Assembly (NCBI GenBank): GCA_036383895.1
Contig: DASVNK010000053.1
Span: 1-64,000 of the forward strand
DNA: 64,000 bases
Direction: 5' to 3'
Origin: DASVNK01 sp036383895
Lineage (GTDB): Bacteria > Verrucomicrobiota > Verrucomicrobiia > Limisphaerales > SXQI01
Position 1 is the stretch's first letter. Each line of letters starts with the position of its first letter. Of the stretch, positions 1 to 9,049 are shown one piece after another. The notes below the pieces were generated by a model. It was not told where the DNA came from, searched no databases, and saw nothing but the letters and a program-made list of their open reading frames with translations. Position numbers and translations under genes: made by a program.

Positions 1-150
1 CAAACTCGATCCGAAGAGGGCGGTCACGCTTCGTGATAGCGGGCATGAACACCTGACGCTTTAACCGAAAAATTGTTCAAATCCCCCACAATATAACTTC
101 ACCCAAAGGTGAAACCTTCAGCGGCTAGCTAAGGATGGGGGCTAGGCAAC

Positions 151-180
151 CACGAATGGACACGAGTAAACACGAATGGG
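151..180. repeat. Short CACGAAT-type tandem repeat
   Basis: Three imperfect 10-base units (CACGAATGGA, CACGAGTAAA, CACGAATGGG) stand in tandem in the gene-free leader upstream of the small basic protein gene. Similar degenerate CACGAA repeats are, to my recollection, common between genes in PVC bacteria. The rest of 1-295 shows no convincing gene; a promoter for the next gene must lie here but no strong -35/-10 pair is visible. Confidence 0.5.
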
Positions 181-295
181 GGAGAGTTGGGTGTTGCAGG
201 TTCAAAGTTGTCAGAAAAAGTGGCGCATCGTTTCCGGTTGCATTTGGTTGATTGTGTGGTAAATAGCCGCTCCCTTTTTGGGGGAACCAGATTTT

Positions 296-451
296 ATGTC
301 ACAGCATCGTAGTCTCAGAGGAGCCGGCACGCTCGGCGCTAAGCGCAACGTTCTCAAGCGCTTCGAACGCGTTGAAATCTTGAAGCGCCGTGGTCAATGG
401 AAGGAAGGCGACCGCGTGGTGGGCCTGCGCAAGACGAAGCCGGACGCTTAA
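296..451 (+). CDS. Small basic protein (Verrucomicrobia/Chlamydiae family)
   Basis: A 51-residue, strongly basic protein beginning MSQHRSLRGAGTLGAKRNVL and ending in RKTKPDA. This matches the lineage-specific 'small basic protein' family found in Verrucomicrobia and Chlamydiae, thought from its charge to bind ribosome or RNA, though its function is not established. The ATG at 296 follows a purine-rich GGGGGAACCAG stretch. The gene stands alone and is closed by a strong intrinsic terminator 24 bp after its stop, so it is probably a short, highly expressed monocistronic unit. Its presence is the best taxonomic marker in the window. Confidence 0.9.
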   Translation: MSQHRSLRGAGTLGAKRNVLKRFERVEILKRRGQWKEGDRVVGLRKTKPDA

Positions 452-474
452 TTCGGCGGATTTTCTTTTTCGTG

Positions 475-507
475 AGGACGGTCTTTGGGCCGTCCTTTTT
501 GTTTTTT
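475..507 (+). terminator. Intrinsic terminator of the small basic protein gene
   Basis: AGGACGG (475-481) pairs with CCGTCCT (490-496) around an 8-base loop and is followed by TTTTGTTTTTT. This is a textbook rho-independent terminator, oriented for the gene ending at 451. Confidence 0.9.
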
Positions 508-665
508 GTACCTCACACAAAGGCTGCGTGCTGAAGGTTGCGCCGCGTCGGGGTACAAAGTTTCAGTCCTGGCACCGAGACGGTGCCGGAACTCGAAGCC
601 AGTACGGGTAAATGCTCGTGCGCTTCGCGACACACGGCGGGACGCCCGCGCTACATCGGATCGCG

Positions 666-2009
666 CTAAGTTGCAGGTTGATTCTTCTCGACATCGTAGC
701 AGATCAGTTCGTCCTGGTACCTGAGGTATAGGCGTTTGTTGAGGATTACGGGATGAGCCCAGGCATCGTTTGAGGCTTGGGCGACGCGGAATTGGCCGTG
801 GGTGGTGAATTTGTCTTTGTCGGCGGAAAGCAGACGCATGATTCCGTTTTCGCTGAGGATGTAGAAACGTTGGTCGGCGTAGAGGACGGCGCCTTTGACG
901 ATTTCTTCGGCTTGATAGAGGACGGTGCCGTCTTTTGCGTTTACGGCGGCCCATCCTTTTCGACCGGGATAGTAGGAGCCGATGAATTTGCCGTCGTGAT
1001 AAACGACGCTGCCCTGGCAGGTATCGAGTTTGGTTTCCCAGAGTTGTTCGAAACCGATTTTGCCGTCTGGGCTGCTTGGCTGAAGAAGTTTGAGGAAGCA
1101 ACCTGGTTTGCCGTGAGGCGCGGTCATAAAGATGCCGTCATTAGCGAGCACCGGCATCATCGCGAGGACGGAGTAGGAGGTGGGAACTCGGCGCGTCCAC
1201 TGCATGACTCCGGAATCGGCATCCATGCAGAACAGATTTCGCAAGGAGCAGCCGATGAGGAGGCGTTTGCCCGCGAATCGGACGAGGATGGGCGAGACGT
1301 AGCTGGCGTTCTCGAGGGATTTTTCGCCGGCGGAGTCGAGGAGCGGCTCGCTTTTCCAGAGGAGATCGCCGGATTTTTTATCGAGCGCGACGACGAGAGC
1401 TTCGCGGCCGCCGGCGGTGGCGTAAACGGTTCGGTCGTCGACCAGGAGACACTCGCTTAAGCCCCAGGTGATGTTGTTTCCGCCGAAGCGTTGGAGAAGA
1501 TCGACTGTCCAGGCGGTCTGGCCGGTTTCAGCGTCGAACGCGCGGATTTGGCCGTGAGCGTTCTGAAGATAGATTCGACCGGCGCTATAGGTCGGCGTGG
1601 AGCGGGCGCCTGGGTAAGGATTTTTCCAGGAGAGGCCATTGGTCGCTTTCCACAGTTCCTTGCCGCTGGAGGCGTCCAAACAAAAAAGGTGCAGTTCGTC
1701 GCCGAAATCGCCGGTGATATAGATTTTGTCGTTCACGATGATGGGCGAGGAGTAGCCCTGGCCCAGTTCTTTGGAGGACCATAGTTTGGGTGGGCCATCG
1801 GACGGCCAGGATTGGAGGAGGCCGGTTTCGTCGCTGCGCCCGTCGCGGCGGAGGCCGCGAAACTGCGGCCAGCCGGGTTCGCTGGAAGGAATGAGTTGAG
1901 CGGCGTTGGTTGAATTAAGGTCTGACCCGCGCGATTCAGAGCTGGCCCAGGTAAGCAAAGTCCACAGCGCGGCGAGCGCGCCCATTTTTCCGAATTGCGG
2001 TTGTGACAT
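666..2009 (-). CDS. PQQ-binding-like beta-propeller repeat protein
   Basis: A 447-residue exported protein. The N-terminus carries a hydrophobic segment (ALAALWTLLTWA) typical of a signal peptide. The body is built of repeated propeller blades with Trp-rich ends such as GKELWKATNG, SGDLLWKSEPLL, SGVMQWTRRVP and DGTVLYQAEE, the pattern of BamB/PQQ-like WD40 proteins. PVC genomes carry many such proteins, presumed periplasmic and of unknown substrate; no catalytic residues for a quinoprotein dehydrogenase are evident, so a scaffold role is as likely as an enzymatic one. It is divergent from the pseudouridine synthase that begins 136 bp away. Confidence 0.85.
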   Translation of the reverse strand: MSQPQFGKMGALAALWTLLTWASSESRGSDLNSTNAAQLIPSSEPGWPQFRGLRRDGRSDETGLLQSWPSDGPPKLWSSKELGQGYSSPIIVNDKIYITGDFGDELHLFCLDASSGKELWKATNGLSWKNPYPGARSTPTYSAGRIYLQNAHGQIRAFDAETGQTAWTVDLLQRFGGNNITWGLSECLLVDDRTVYATAGGREALVVALDKKSGDLLWKSEPLLDSAGEKSLENASYVSPILVRFAGKRLLIGCSLRNLFCMDADSGVMQWTRRVPTSYSVLAMMPVLANDGIFMTAPHGKPGCFLKLLQPSSPDGKIGFEQLWETKLDTCQGSVVYHDGKFIGSYYPGRKGWAAVNAKDGTVLYQAEEIVKGAVLYADQRFYILSENGIMRLLSADKDKFTTHGQFRVAQASNDAWAHPVILNKRLYLRYQDELICYDVEKNQPAT

Positions 2010-2145
2010 ATGAGAGATCGCTAAAGGATACGTTTCAAATGAGCTTCGACAAGTAGGACGATCTTGATGTTGTGGGAATGAGCTCGGCGTTATCGAGAAG
2101 TGCGGTTTTGCTTTTCCGCGCGGGTAATTGAAGTTTAATTAGGTG

Positions 2146-2901
2146 ATGAGTGTGCGGTTGCAGAAGTTTTTGGCGGATGCGGGGGTGGCTTCGCGTCGGG
2201 CGGGGGAGAAGATGATTCTCGAGGGGGAGGTGAGCGTGAATGGCCACGTGGTGCGCGAGTTGGGAACGAAGGTGGATCCGTTGCACGATCGGGTGATGGT
2301 GGATGGGCGCGCGGTGAAGGCGAAGAAGAAGCTCTATCTCGTGGTGCATAAGCCGCCGGGATATATTTGTTCGCGGCGTGATCCGGAGCAGCGGCGGACG
2401 GTGGAGGATTTGTTTCCGAAGGAGTGGGCGGGGATTTTACATTCGGTGGGGCGGCTGGATTTCAAGAGCGAGGGTTTGATTTTTTACACGAATGACGGGG
2501 ATTTTTCGCTGAAGATGACGCATCCGCGGTACGGGGTGCGGAAGAAGTACATGGTGACGTTGAAGGGTGAGGTGACGCAGGAGCATATTCGGACATTGCA
2601 GAAGGGGGTCTACCAGGAAGATGAGGTGTTGCGGGCGGTGCAGGGGCGGATTTTGAAGGCGAATGGGTCGCATAGTTTGGTGGAGTTGACGCTGGCGGAG
2701 GGGAAGAATCGGGAAGTGCGGCGGATGTTTGAGGTGCTGGGGTTTGAGGTGGAGCGGCTGGTGCGGACGCAGATCGGACCGATCAAGCTGGGGCAGTTGC
2801 CGAAGGGGAAGTGGCGAACGTTGACAGAGGGGGAAATAAAAAGTTTAATGAGTCAAGCACCTGATTCGCAGCTTTCGTCGGGTGCGCGAACAGGTCGTTA
2901 A
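2146..2901 (+). CDS. Pseudouridine synthase, RsuA/RluB family
   Basis: A 251-residue enzyme that isomerises uridine to pseudouridine in rRNA. An N-terminal S4 RNA-binding domain (about residues 1-60, VRLQKFLADAGVASRRAGE) precedes the catalytic domain with the family motif GRLDFKSEGL, whose Asp is the nucleophile, and the C-terminal NREVRRMFEVLG segment. Length fits RluB/RsuA/RluE. The in-frame GTG at 2143 directly before the ATG is an alternative start. The substrate position (16S U516 or 23S) cannot be told from the sequence alone. A MITE-like palindrome lies just downstream. Confidence 0.93.
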   Translation: MSVRLQKFLADAGVASRRAGEKMILEGEVSVNGHVVRELGTKVDPLHDRVMVDGRAVKAKKKLYLVVHKPPGYICSRRDPEQRRTVEDLFPKEWAGILHSVGRLDFKSEGLIFYTNDGDFSLKMTHPRYGVRKKYMVTLKGEVTQEHIRTLQKGVYQEDEVLRAVQGRILKANGSHSLVELTLAEGKNREVRRMFEVLGFEVERLVRTQIGPIKLGQLPKGKWRTLTEGEIKSLMSQAPDSQLSSGARTGR

Positions 2902-2908
2902 CGCTTTC

Positions 2909-3072
2909 GGAGTCTGTTGAAAAACTACGACTATTCATTTCTCGGCGAGGCGGACGCACTGACATCGTTGCGCCTCCATCACAGATCCATGCGGATATGC
3001 TCAGTCGGCGCGCCTCGTCATTGCATCCACCGCGCTCTCGAACTGAGCACCCGTATTTTTTCAATAGACTCC
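2909..3072. mobile_element. 164-bp MITE-like palindromic element
   Basis: The segment begins GGAGTCTGTTGAAAAA (2909-2924) and ends TTTTTCAATAGACTCC (3057-3072), a 16-bp terminal inverted repeat with one mismatch. The similarity continues inward: TACGACTATTCA is matched by the complement of TGAGCACCCGTA, and CATGCGG near the centre by CCGCATG. Nearly the whole element could therefore fold as one long imperfect hairpin. It contains no gene. Size, inverted termini and position between two genes fit a non-autonomous miniature transposable element or a large palindromic intergenic repeat. No clear target duplication was seen. Confidence 0.7.
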
Positions 3073-3094
3073 AGATTCAAAGCATTGGTTCATC

Positions 3095-4402
3095 ATGCGC
3101 CTAATTAAATTACTGAGCGTTTTCCTACTTTTAGCGGCGGTGTTTCCGGCGAGGTTTTTGACGTACGCTGCGGAAGGTGTCGCGGCAAGTCAGGGTGCGG
3201 AGGGCGCGAAGGAGGAGACGGCGATAGTTGCGGAAGGGAAGATTAATGTTCGAGGGAAGCCGTCGTTGATTGGCGAAGTGGTGACGCAGCTTGAGCGCGG
3301 GGAAAAGGTGACGATTTTGGAGCGGATTGCGACGACCCCGGCGAAGGAAGGTGAGCCGACGAATTGGGCGAAGATCAAGTTGCCGCCGAATACGCCGGTG
3401 TGGGTTTTTGCGCCGTTCGTGAAGGATGGGGCGGTGAGTGTGAGCCGGTTGAATGTGCGCGGCGGGCGCGGGGAGGCTTACAGTGTTTTGGGGCGGTTGA
3501 ATCGCGGGGAAGAGGTGAAGGTGATTCGGCAGGTGGAGGAATGGATGGAGGTTGAGCCGCCGACGAATGCGTATGCGTTTGTGGATGCGACGTTATTGCA
3601 GCCTGAGGGCGCGCAGACGACTGCGACGATTCAGCAGCCGCAGGTTCAGCCGCAACGACAACCTGAGCAGCCGAGTGTTGCGGTGCAGACGCCACCGACT
3701 TCAACGCCGCCGACAGCGCCAGGTATCACTCAGCCTGAAACGCCAGCAGTTGCGGTGACTGCTCCGCAGACGAGTGTTCCGATTCAGCTTCCGGGATCGA
3801 ATCAGCCGGAGACCCCAAAGGCCGCACCCGCTGCTCCTACTACGAACAATACCCAAAACGTTGCGACTACTCCCACGCAGCCTGAACAGCCTTCGAATCC
3901 GACGACAGAGCCACCGGCGACACCGCCAGAAGTTTCGAGCCCGAGTGCAGCAGTTGCAACTGTGACGCAGAGTCCGCCTGCGATAGAAGTTCCGAACTCG
4001 GTGACCGCGCCGCTGGATGTTTCGAGTGCGACTGCTCCTTCAACGAATCAGCCTTCGGTGGCAGCTACCGCTCCAACAACTTCGCCGTTGCCGACTGAAT
4101 TGCCGAAAGTTGCGCCGCCGGTTGAGCGCAAAAGTGAGCCGGCGCCGAAACGGATTGTGCGGCGGGAAGGAATTGTGCGGGCGACGACGAGCATCCAGGC
4201 GCCGACGTGGTATGAGTTGGTTAATCCGGAGACGAAGAAGCGCGTGAATTATCTTTTTTCGGATGGGATGGAGATCAATTTGAAGGATTATCGCGGGCAG
4301 AAAGTGGTGGTGAGCGGCGAGGAGGGGCTCGATCCGCGTTGGCCGAATACGCCGATTTTGGACATGGAAACTTTGGACGTGCTGCCGAATGAGTCCCGAT
4401 AA
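3095..4402 (+). CDS. Exported bacterial SH3-domain protein with Pro/Thr-rich linker
   Basis: A 435-residue protein with a clear signal peptide (MRLIKLLSVFLLLAAVFPAR). Two tandem SH3b domains follow at about residues 45-110 (VAEGKINVRGKPSLIGEV) and 112-170 (VSRLNVRGGRGEAYSVLG), domains usually associated with cell-wall or protein binding. Residues about 170-355 form a low-complexity Pro/Thr/Gln/Ala linker, and the last 80 residues form another small beta-rich domain (GIVRATTSIQAPTWYELVNP). It may be a periplasmic or envelope adaptor; no enzymatic motif is seen. Its 3' end overlaps folD by 14 bp, so the two are probably co-transcribed. Confidence 0.8.
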   Translation: MRLIKLLSVFLLLAAVFPARFLTYAAEGVAASQGAEGAKEETAIVAEGKINVRGKPSLIGEVVTQLERGEKVTILERIATTPAKEGEPTNWAKIKLPPNTPVWVFAPFVKDGAVSVSRLNVRGGRGEAYSVLGRLNRGEEVKVIRQVEEWMEVEPPTNAYAFVDATLLQPEGAQTTATIQQPQVQPQRQPEQPSVAVQTPPTSTPPTAPGITQPETPAVAVTAPQTSVPIQLPGSNQPETPKAAPAAPTTNNTQNVATTPTQPEQPSNPTTEPPATPPEVSSPSAAVATVTQSPPAIEVPNSVTAPLDVSSATAPSTNQPSVAATAPTTSPLPTELPKVAPPVERKSEPAPKRIVRREGIVRATTSIQAPTWYELVNPETKKRVNYLFSDGMEINLKDYRGQKVVVSGEEGLDPRWPNTPILDMETLDVLPNESR

Positions 4403-5276
4403 TTTGATCGACGGGCGGAAGATCGCCGAACAGATCCATTCGGAGACGGAGCAGCGGGTGCGCAAGTTGAAAGCGCGCGGAGTGGAGCCGTGCTTGGTTT
4501 TCGTGCGGGTGGGGGAGGATCCGGCTTCGCAGGTTTATGTCGGCATGAAGGAGCGAATGAGCCAGCGGTTAGGGATTCGCTCCGAGACGAAAGTGCTGCC
4601 CGAAGCCACGACGCAGGCGGATTTGTTGCGGTTGGTGGATGGGTTGAATCGCGACAAATCAGTCCACGGGATTTTGGTGCAGGCGCCGTTGCCGCGCCAA
4701 ATTGATTCAACGAAGATTTACGAGGCGGTGCTTCCGCAGAAAGACGTGGATGGGTTTCATCCGGTGAATACCGGGAAGCTGCTGCTCGGCGATACGAGCG
4801 GATTTGTGGCGTGCACCCCGGCGGGGGTTCATGAGTTGCTCATTAGAAGTGGCGTGGAAATTCCCGGTGCGCATGTGGTGGTGTTGGGACGGGGGAATAT
4901 TGTCGGGAAACCAATGGCGGCAATTCTCATGCAGAAATCGAAGCACGCGAATGCGACGGTGACGATTTGCCATTCGCACACGAAGGATATTCGAGAGCAG
5001 TGCAAGCGCGCGGATATCATCGTCGCGGCAATGGGTGTGGCGCTGTTCGTAAAAGCTGACATGGTGAAGCCCGGCGCGGTGGTGATGGATGTGGGCGTGA
5101 ACCGGATTTCGGATCCGACGGCGAAGACTGGAACTAGGCTGGTCGGCGACGTTGATTTCGAAGCAGTGCGGAAGGTGGCAGGGAAGATCACACCCAATCC
5201 CGGTGGCGTTGGGCCGATGACGATTGCGATGTTGATGCGTAATACGGTGCGGGCCGCGGAGATGCAGACGCTGTAA
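4389..5276 (+). CDS. folD: Methylenetetrahydrofolate dehydrogenase / methenyltetrahydrofolate cyclohydrolase
   Basis: A 295-residue bifunctional enzyme that interconverts 5,10-methylene-, 5,10-methenyl- and 10-formyl-tetrahydrofolate in one-carbon metabolism. Family signatures are present in order: VGEDPASQVYVGMKERM (with the catalytic-region Lys), QAPLPRQI, KDVDGFHPVNTGKL, the Rossmann segment VVLGRGNIVGKPMA for NADP binding, and the closing PGGVGPMTIAMLMRNT. Length is normal. The ATG lies inside the 3' end of the SH3-domain gene (14-bp overlap), implying translational coupling. Confidence 0.97.
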   Translation: MSPDNLIDGRKIAEQIHSETEQRVRKLKARGVEPCLVFVRVGEDPASQVYVGMKERMSQRLGIRSETKVLPEATTQADLLRLVDGLNRDKSVHGILVQAPLPRQIDSTKIYEAVLPQKDVDGFHPVNTGKLLLGDTSGFVACTPAGVHELLIRSGVEIPGAHVVVLGRGNIVGKPMAAILMQKSKHANATVTICHSHTKDIREQCKRADIIVAAMGVALFVKADMVKPGAVVMDVGVNRISDPTAKTGTRLVGDVDFEAVRKVAGKITPNPGGVGPMTIAMLMRNTVRAAEMQTL

Positions 5277-5409
5277 GAGAGTTAAAGAAAATTCGGAGGG
5301 GCTCAACTTCTCGCGGCGCCGTTCGAGTTGAAGAGGGATGTTTGAGGCTCGCAGCCAACGCTGAGGCGGAGAATCGTAAGTACTTGTTAAAGGAGGAACT
5401 TGGGGCACT

Positions 5410-6279
5410 ATGCGGGGAACGGATATGAACTTGTTCTTAAGGCACACTTTAACGCACATAACGGTGGCGATGTTGTTGCTGACGGTGTGCGTTCACGCTG
5501 CGGAGGGGGAGAAAGTGGCGTTGCCGAGTGCGAAGGAAGTCCTGGAGCGCTATGCAAAGGCGATTGGCGGGAAGGACAAGTTTAAGCAACATAATTCACA
5601 GCATGCGCTTGGGGCGGTGCAGATGAAGGCGCAGGGGATTAACGGGAAGATGGAAGTTTTCGCGGCGCGGCCAAACAAGCTGCTGATGAAGATGACCATT
5701 CCTGGAGTCGGTGAGATGAGTACGGGTTTCGATGGAAAGGTCGCGTGGATGAGCAGCGCACTGACCGGGCCGATGTTGCTGGAGGGGAAAATGGGGGAGC
5801 AGATCGCAACGCAGGCGGATTTTGATCACGCGCTGCATGATCCCGCGGATTACACGCAGATGGAAATGCTGGGGGCTGAGCAGTTCAATGGCGAAGAATG
5901 CTACAAATTGAGATTGGTGCATCGGACGGGTTTTGCCTCAACGGAATTCTTCAGCAAGAGCACTGGATTACAGCGCGGATTCGTAGCGACGCAGGAATCG
6001 CCATTGGGTCCGATGACGACGACGACTCTGGTGACGGATTACAAGCAATTCGGCGATTTGCTTTTACCTTCGCGGATTTCCCAGAAAGCGGCTGGGGTGG
6101 AGACGGTGATGACGATGGACGAGATGGAGTTTAACAAAGTGGATGCGAAAATTTTTGAATTGCCGCCGGATGTGAAAGCGCTCGCGGAAGGCAATACGCC
6201 TCCTGTAGGGAACCTGGAAGCGATTACCGCTCCGAAAAAAGCGCCTGCTGCCAGCGACAAAAAGGAAGAGAAGAAGTAA
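5410..6279 (+). CDS. Exported LolA-like outer-membrane lipoprotein-sorting family protein
   Basis: A 289-residue protein with an N-terminal hydrophobic segment (HITVAMLLLTVCVHA) after which the mature part begins near AEGEKVALPS. The pattern ALGAVQMKAQGINGKMEVFAA...KLLMKMTIPGVGEMSTGFDGKVAW...QFGDLLLPSRISQKAAG is that of the curved beta-sheet LolA/LppX-like fold, in which hydrophobic cargo sits in a half-barrel. Specific cargo is unknown. The ATG at 5410 is preceded by AAAGGAGG, 13 bases away; an ATG at 5425 is the alternative. The C-terminal tail is Lys-rich. Confidence 0.75.
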   Translation: MRGTDMNLFLRHTLTHITVAMLLLTVCVHAAEGEKVALPSAKEVLERYAKAIGGKDKFKQHNSQHALGAVQMKAQGINGKMEVFAARPNKLLMKMTIPGVGEMSTGFDGKVAWMSSALTGPMLLEGKMGEQIATQADFDHALHDPADYTQMEMLGAEQFNGEECYKLRLVHRTGFASTEFFSKSTGLQRGFVATQESPLGPMTTTTLVTDYKQFGDLLLPSRISQKAAGVETVMTMDEMEFNKVDAKIFELPPDVKALAEGNTPPVGNLEAITAPKKAPAASDKKEEKK

Positions 6280-6345
6280 ATTCCGCAAAGAGCCAGCATC
6301 CAGAAAGAGATTTTCAAAAATGCTGGAATTGAGTAAAGATCAGCT

Positions 6346-8124
6346 ATGCCAGAGGGAGAGAAAACCGCGGAGAAGGTGTACCGCGGCATTCCCGTATCTG
6401 GCGGAGTAACGCGCGGCGCAGTCTACATCCTGGCTCCTTCGGACAGTTGCGTTCCCCATCGCAAGATTTCTCCAGAGCAAATCGGCAGTGAAATGGAGCG
6501 TCTGGAAAAGGCGCTGATTCAGACTCGGCAGCAGATTCTCGAGGTCCAGCGCCAGGTCGAAGAAGCGATGGGCGCGGATGATGCGAGCATTTTCGATGCG
6601 CATTTGCTGGTGCTCGAAGACCAGACGCTGCTCGACGAGGTGGGGCGCACGCTCACCACACAACACGTCAACGTCGAGTTCGCCTTCAACGCGGTCGCTG
6701 AAAAATACGCTGCCACACTTTCGCGCATCGACGACGATTACCTTCGCGAGCGCGCTTCGGACTTGCGGGATGTCACATCGCGAGTGCTGAACAATCTTCT
6801 CGGGCGCGCGGACGCTTCGTTGGCAGGGCTGGAAGAGCCGTCGATCATTTTAAGTCATGACCTTTCGCCATCGACCACCGCGCAGATGGACAAGCGGATC
6901 GTGCTTGGGTTCGCAACGGACATCGGCGGGAAAACTTCGCACACCGCGATTATGGCCCGCGCGCTGCAGATTCCTGCGGTGGTCGGGTTGAAGAATCTGA
7001 GCACACAGATTGAGGCTGGAAGCAACGCGCTGCTGGATGGTTACAACGGGTTGCTGATCGTTAATCCGAGCGACCAGACTCTCTATGAATATGGGCAGAT
7101 CGTTCAGAAACAGGTCAATCTACGGGAGAAGCTGCACGACATCGTCGCTGAACCTGCAATAACGAAAGACGGCAAACACATTATTCTTTCGGCCAACATC
7201 GGGCAGGCCGCAGACATTGCGGCGGTAAAGCAGTCGGGCGCTGAAGGCGTCGGCCTTTTCCGGACCGAATTTCTTTTCCTGAACCGTGAAACGCTGCCGA
7301 CCGAAGAGGAGCAGTATCAAGCTTACCGGGAGGTTGCCGAAGCTCTGAAGCCGCACCCCGTGGTAATTCGCACGCTGGACCTCGGCGGCGACAAGTTTGC
7401 CGCCAACATCAGCATGCCGTCCGAGATGAATCCATTTTTGGGCTGGCGTGCGATTCGTTTTTGTTTGCAGGAGAAGGACATCTTCCGTTCGCAATTGCGC
7501 GCCATTTTGCGCGCGAGCGTCGAGGGTAACGTGAAGATGATGTATCCAATGATCTCGTGCTTAACTGAGTTCGAGAGCGCGAATTCATTGGTAGAGGAGT
7601 ATCGGCTGGAGCTCGAGCGCGAAGGGTTAGCTTTCGATCGGTCGATGGAGATCGGCGTAATGATCGAGATTCCGGCAGCGGCGCTGATTGCGGACAGCCT
7701 CGGAAAACGAGCGCGCTTTTTCAGCATCGGCACGAACGACCTCATCCAGTACTCGCTCGCGGTCGATCGCTTGAATGAGAAGATCGCGCATCTTTACGAA
7801 CCGGCGCACCCGGCAATTTTGCAGTTAGTGCACATGACTGCCGAGGCGGGGCGGAGAAATGGGATTTGGACGGGTGTTTGCGGCGAGATGGCGAGCGACC
7901 TGGCAATGGTTCCGTTGTTGCTCGGGTTGGGCGTGGATGAATTGAGCGTTTCACCCGCGTATTTGCCGCAAGTGAAGTTCCTGATTCGCAATTTGAACTT
8001 GAGCGACGCGCAGGACCTGGCGAATTGGGCTCGGGGTTGTGAGTGGGGGGCCAAGATCTTGTCCAAGGCGCAGGAGTTCGCTCGGAAAGTCGCGCCGAGC
8101 TTGTTCGATGGGACAGCCAGGTAG
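6346..8124 (+). CDS. ptsI: Phosphoenolpyruvate-protein phosphotransferase (PTS enzyme I)
   Basis: A 592-residue enzyme I that takes phosphate from PEP and passes it to HPr. The N-terminal region starts YRGIPVSGGVTRG; the phosphohistidine loop is GGKTSHTAIMARALQIPAVVG near residue 190; the PEP-binding TIM-barrel carries EGVGLFRTEFLFLNR, the FFSIGTNDLIQYSLAVDR segment and GVCGEMASD near the C-terminus. Length is that of classical enzyme I, with no GAF domain, so PtsP is less likely. No HPr or sugar-specific EII gene is nearby, as is common in PVC bacteria where the PTS may be regulatory. Confidence 0.95.
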   Translation: MPEGEKTAEKVYRGIPVSGGVTRGAVYILAPSDSCVPHRKISPEQIGSEMERLEKALIQTRQQILEVQRQVEEAMGADDASIFDAHLLVLEDQTLLDEVGRTLTTQHVNVEFAFNAVAEKYAATLSRIDDDYLRERASDLRDVTSRVLNNLLGRADASLAGLEEPSIILSHDLSPSTTAQMDKRIVLGFATDIGGKTSHTAIMARALQIPAVVGLKNLSTQIEAGSNALLDGYNGLLIVNPSDQTLYEYGQIVQKQVNLREKLHDIVAEPAITKDGKHIILSANIGQAADIAAVKQSGAEGVGLFRTEFLFLNRETLPTEEEQYQAYREVAEALKPHPVVIRTLDLGGDKFAANISMPSEMNPFLGWRAIRFCLQEKDIFRSQLRAILRASVEGNVKMMYPMISCLTEFESANSLVEEYRLELEREGLAFDRSMEIGVMIEIPAAALIADSLGKRARFFSIGTNDLIQYSLAVDRLNEKIAHLYEPAHPAILQLVHMTAEAGRRNGIWTGVCGEMASDLAMVPLLLGLGVDELSVSPAYLPQVKFLIRNLNLSDAQDLANWARGCEWGAKILSKAQEFARKVAPSLFDGTAR

Positions 8125-8208
8125 TCCCAAATCCTTCAGCTTCTCAAGATAAGCAATTTTCGTCGGCGCCTCTAGCCGAGTTTCGGGAAGGTGGGTAGTG
8201 TTTCCGCG

Positions 8209-8961
8209 ATGAAAGTCTTAATACTGGCTGCAGGGTACGCGACACGACTTTATCCTTTAACGCTCACGCAACCAAAACCGCTTCTGCCGGTCGCCGGCAA
8301 GCCAATGATCGAGTATGTGCTCGATAACCTTGCTCCGATCGGTGGGATCGACCGCGTCTACGTGGTGACAAACGCGAAATTCGCCGATCATTTTCAGAAA
8401 TGGGCCGACGGTTACAAGGCCACCAAGGCGAAACTCGATTTCACCATTGTGAATGACAAGTCCACCGACGATTCGAACAAGCTCGGGGCGATTGGCGATT
8501 TGCACCTGGTGATCACGAAAGAGAACGTGGATGACGATTTGATCGTCGTGGCTGGGGATAATCTTTTCAGCCAGAGCTTGGAAGCTTTTGGGAAGTTCTG
8601 CCGCGAAAAGAAAGCGCCGGTCCTTGGTACTTACGACGTAAAGAGCCTCGACGCGGTGAAAAAATACAGCTCCATCGACCTCGCACCGGATGGGCGAATC
8701 ACCAGTTTCGTTGAAAAGCCGGCGAATCCCACCAGCACACTGATTGGCATTGCCCTCTACTATTATCCCAAGTCAGTGTTGCCGATGATCAGGCAGTACA
8801 TTGCTGAGGGGAACAATCCCGATCAGCCGGGACGCTTGATTCAGTGGCTGTACCCGAAAACGCCAGTTTACACCTGGACGGTGCCTGGATTGTGGTTCGA
8901 TATCGGCTCCAAGGAGACGTTAGACGAGGCGAATCGAATCTACGGCGACCTTAAAAAGTAG
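8209..8961 (+). CDS. Sugar-phosphate nucleotidyltransferase
   Basis: A 250-residue GT-A fold nucleotidyltransferase that would couple a sugar 1-phosphate to NTP, giving NDP-sugar. The N-terminal signature MKVLILAAGYATRLYPLT followed by QPKPLLPVAGKPMIEY is the nucleotide-binding and Lys-containing motif of RmlA/GlmU-like enzymes; VVAGDNLF supplies the metal-binding Asp and FVEKP the sugar-binding residues. The ATG at 8209 starts the conserved motif; an in-frame GTG lies six codons upstream. Substrate (glucose- versus other sugar-1-phosphate) cannot be fixed. It lacks the C-terminal beta-helix of GlmU. Confidence 0.85.
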   Translation: MKVLILAAGYATRLYPLTLTQPKPLLPVAGKPMIEYVLDNLAPIGGIDRVYVVTNAKFADHFQKWADGYKATKAKLDFTIVNDKSTDDSNKLGAIGDLHLVITKENVDDDLIVVAGDNLFSQSLEAFGKFCREKKAPVLGTYDVKSLDAVKKYSSIDLAPDGRITSFVEKPANPTSTLIGIALYYYPKSVLPMIRQYIAEGNNPDQPGRLIQWLYPKTPVYTWTVPGLWFDIGSKETLDEANRIYGDLKK

Positions 8962-9049
8962 TCCTTTAGCATTGCTCAGGAATGGCTTGCGCAGGTAAGT
9001 GATTGTGCGTTGCCGCATCGGGGGATCGATGATACCGTAACGTTTCTGT

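Noticed and set aside
70..90. A tRNA T-arm-like string TTGTTCAAATCCCCCA
   Set aside because: No matching acceptor, D or anticodon arms could be built around it.
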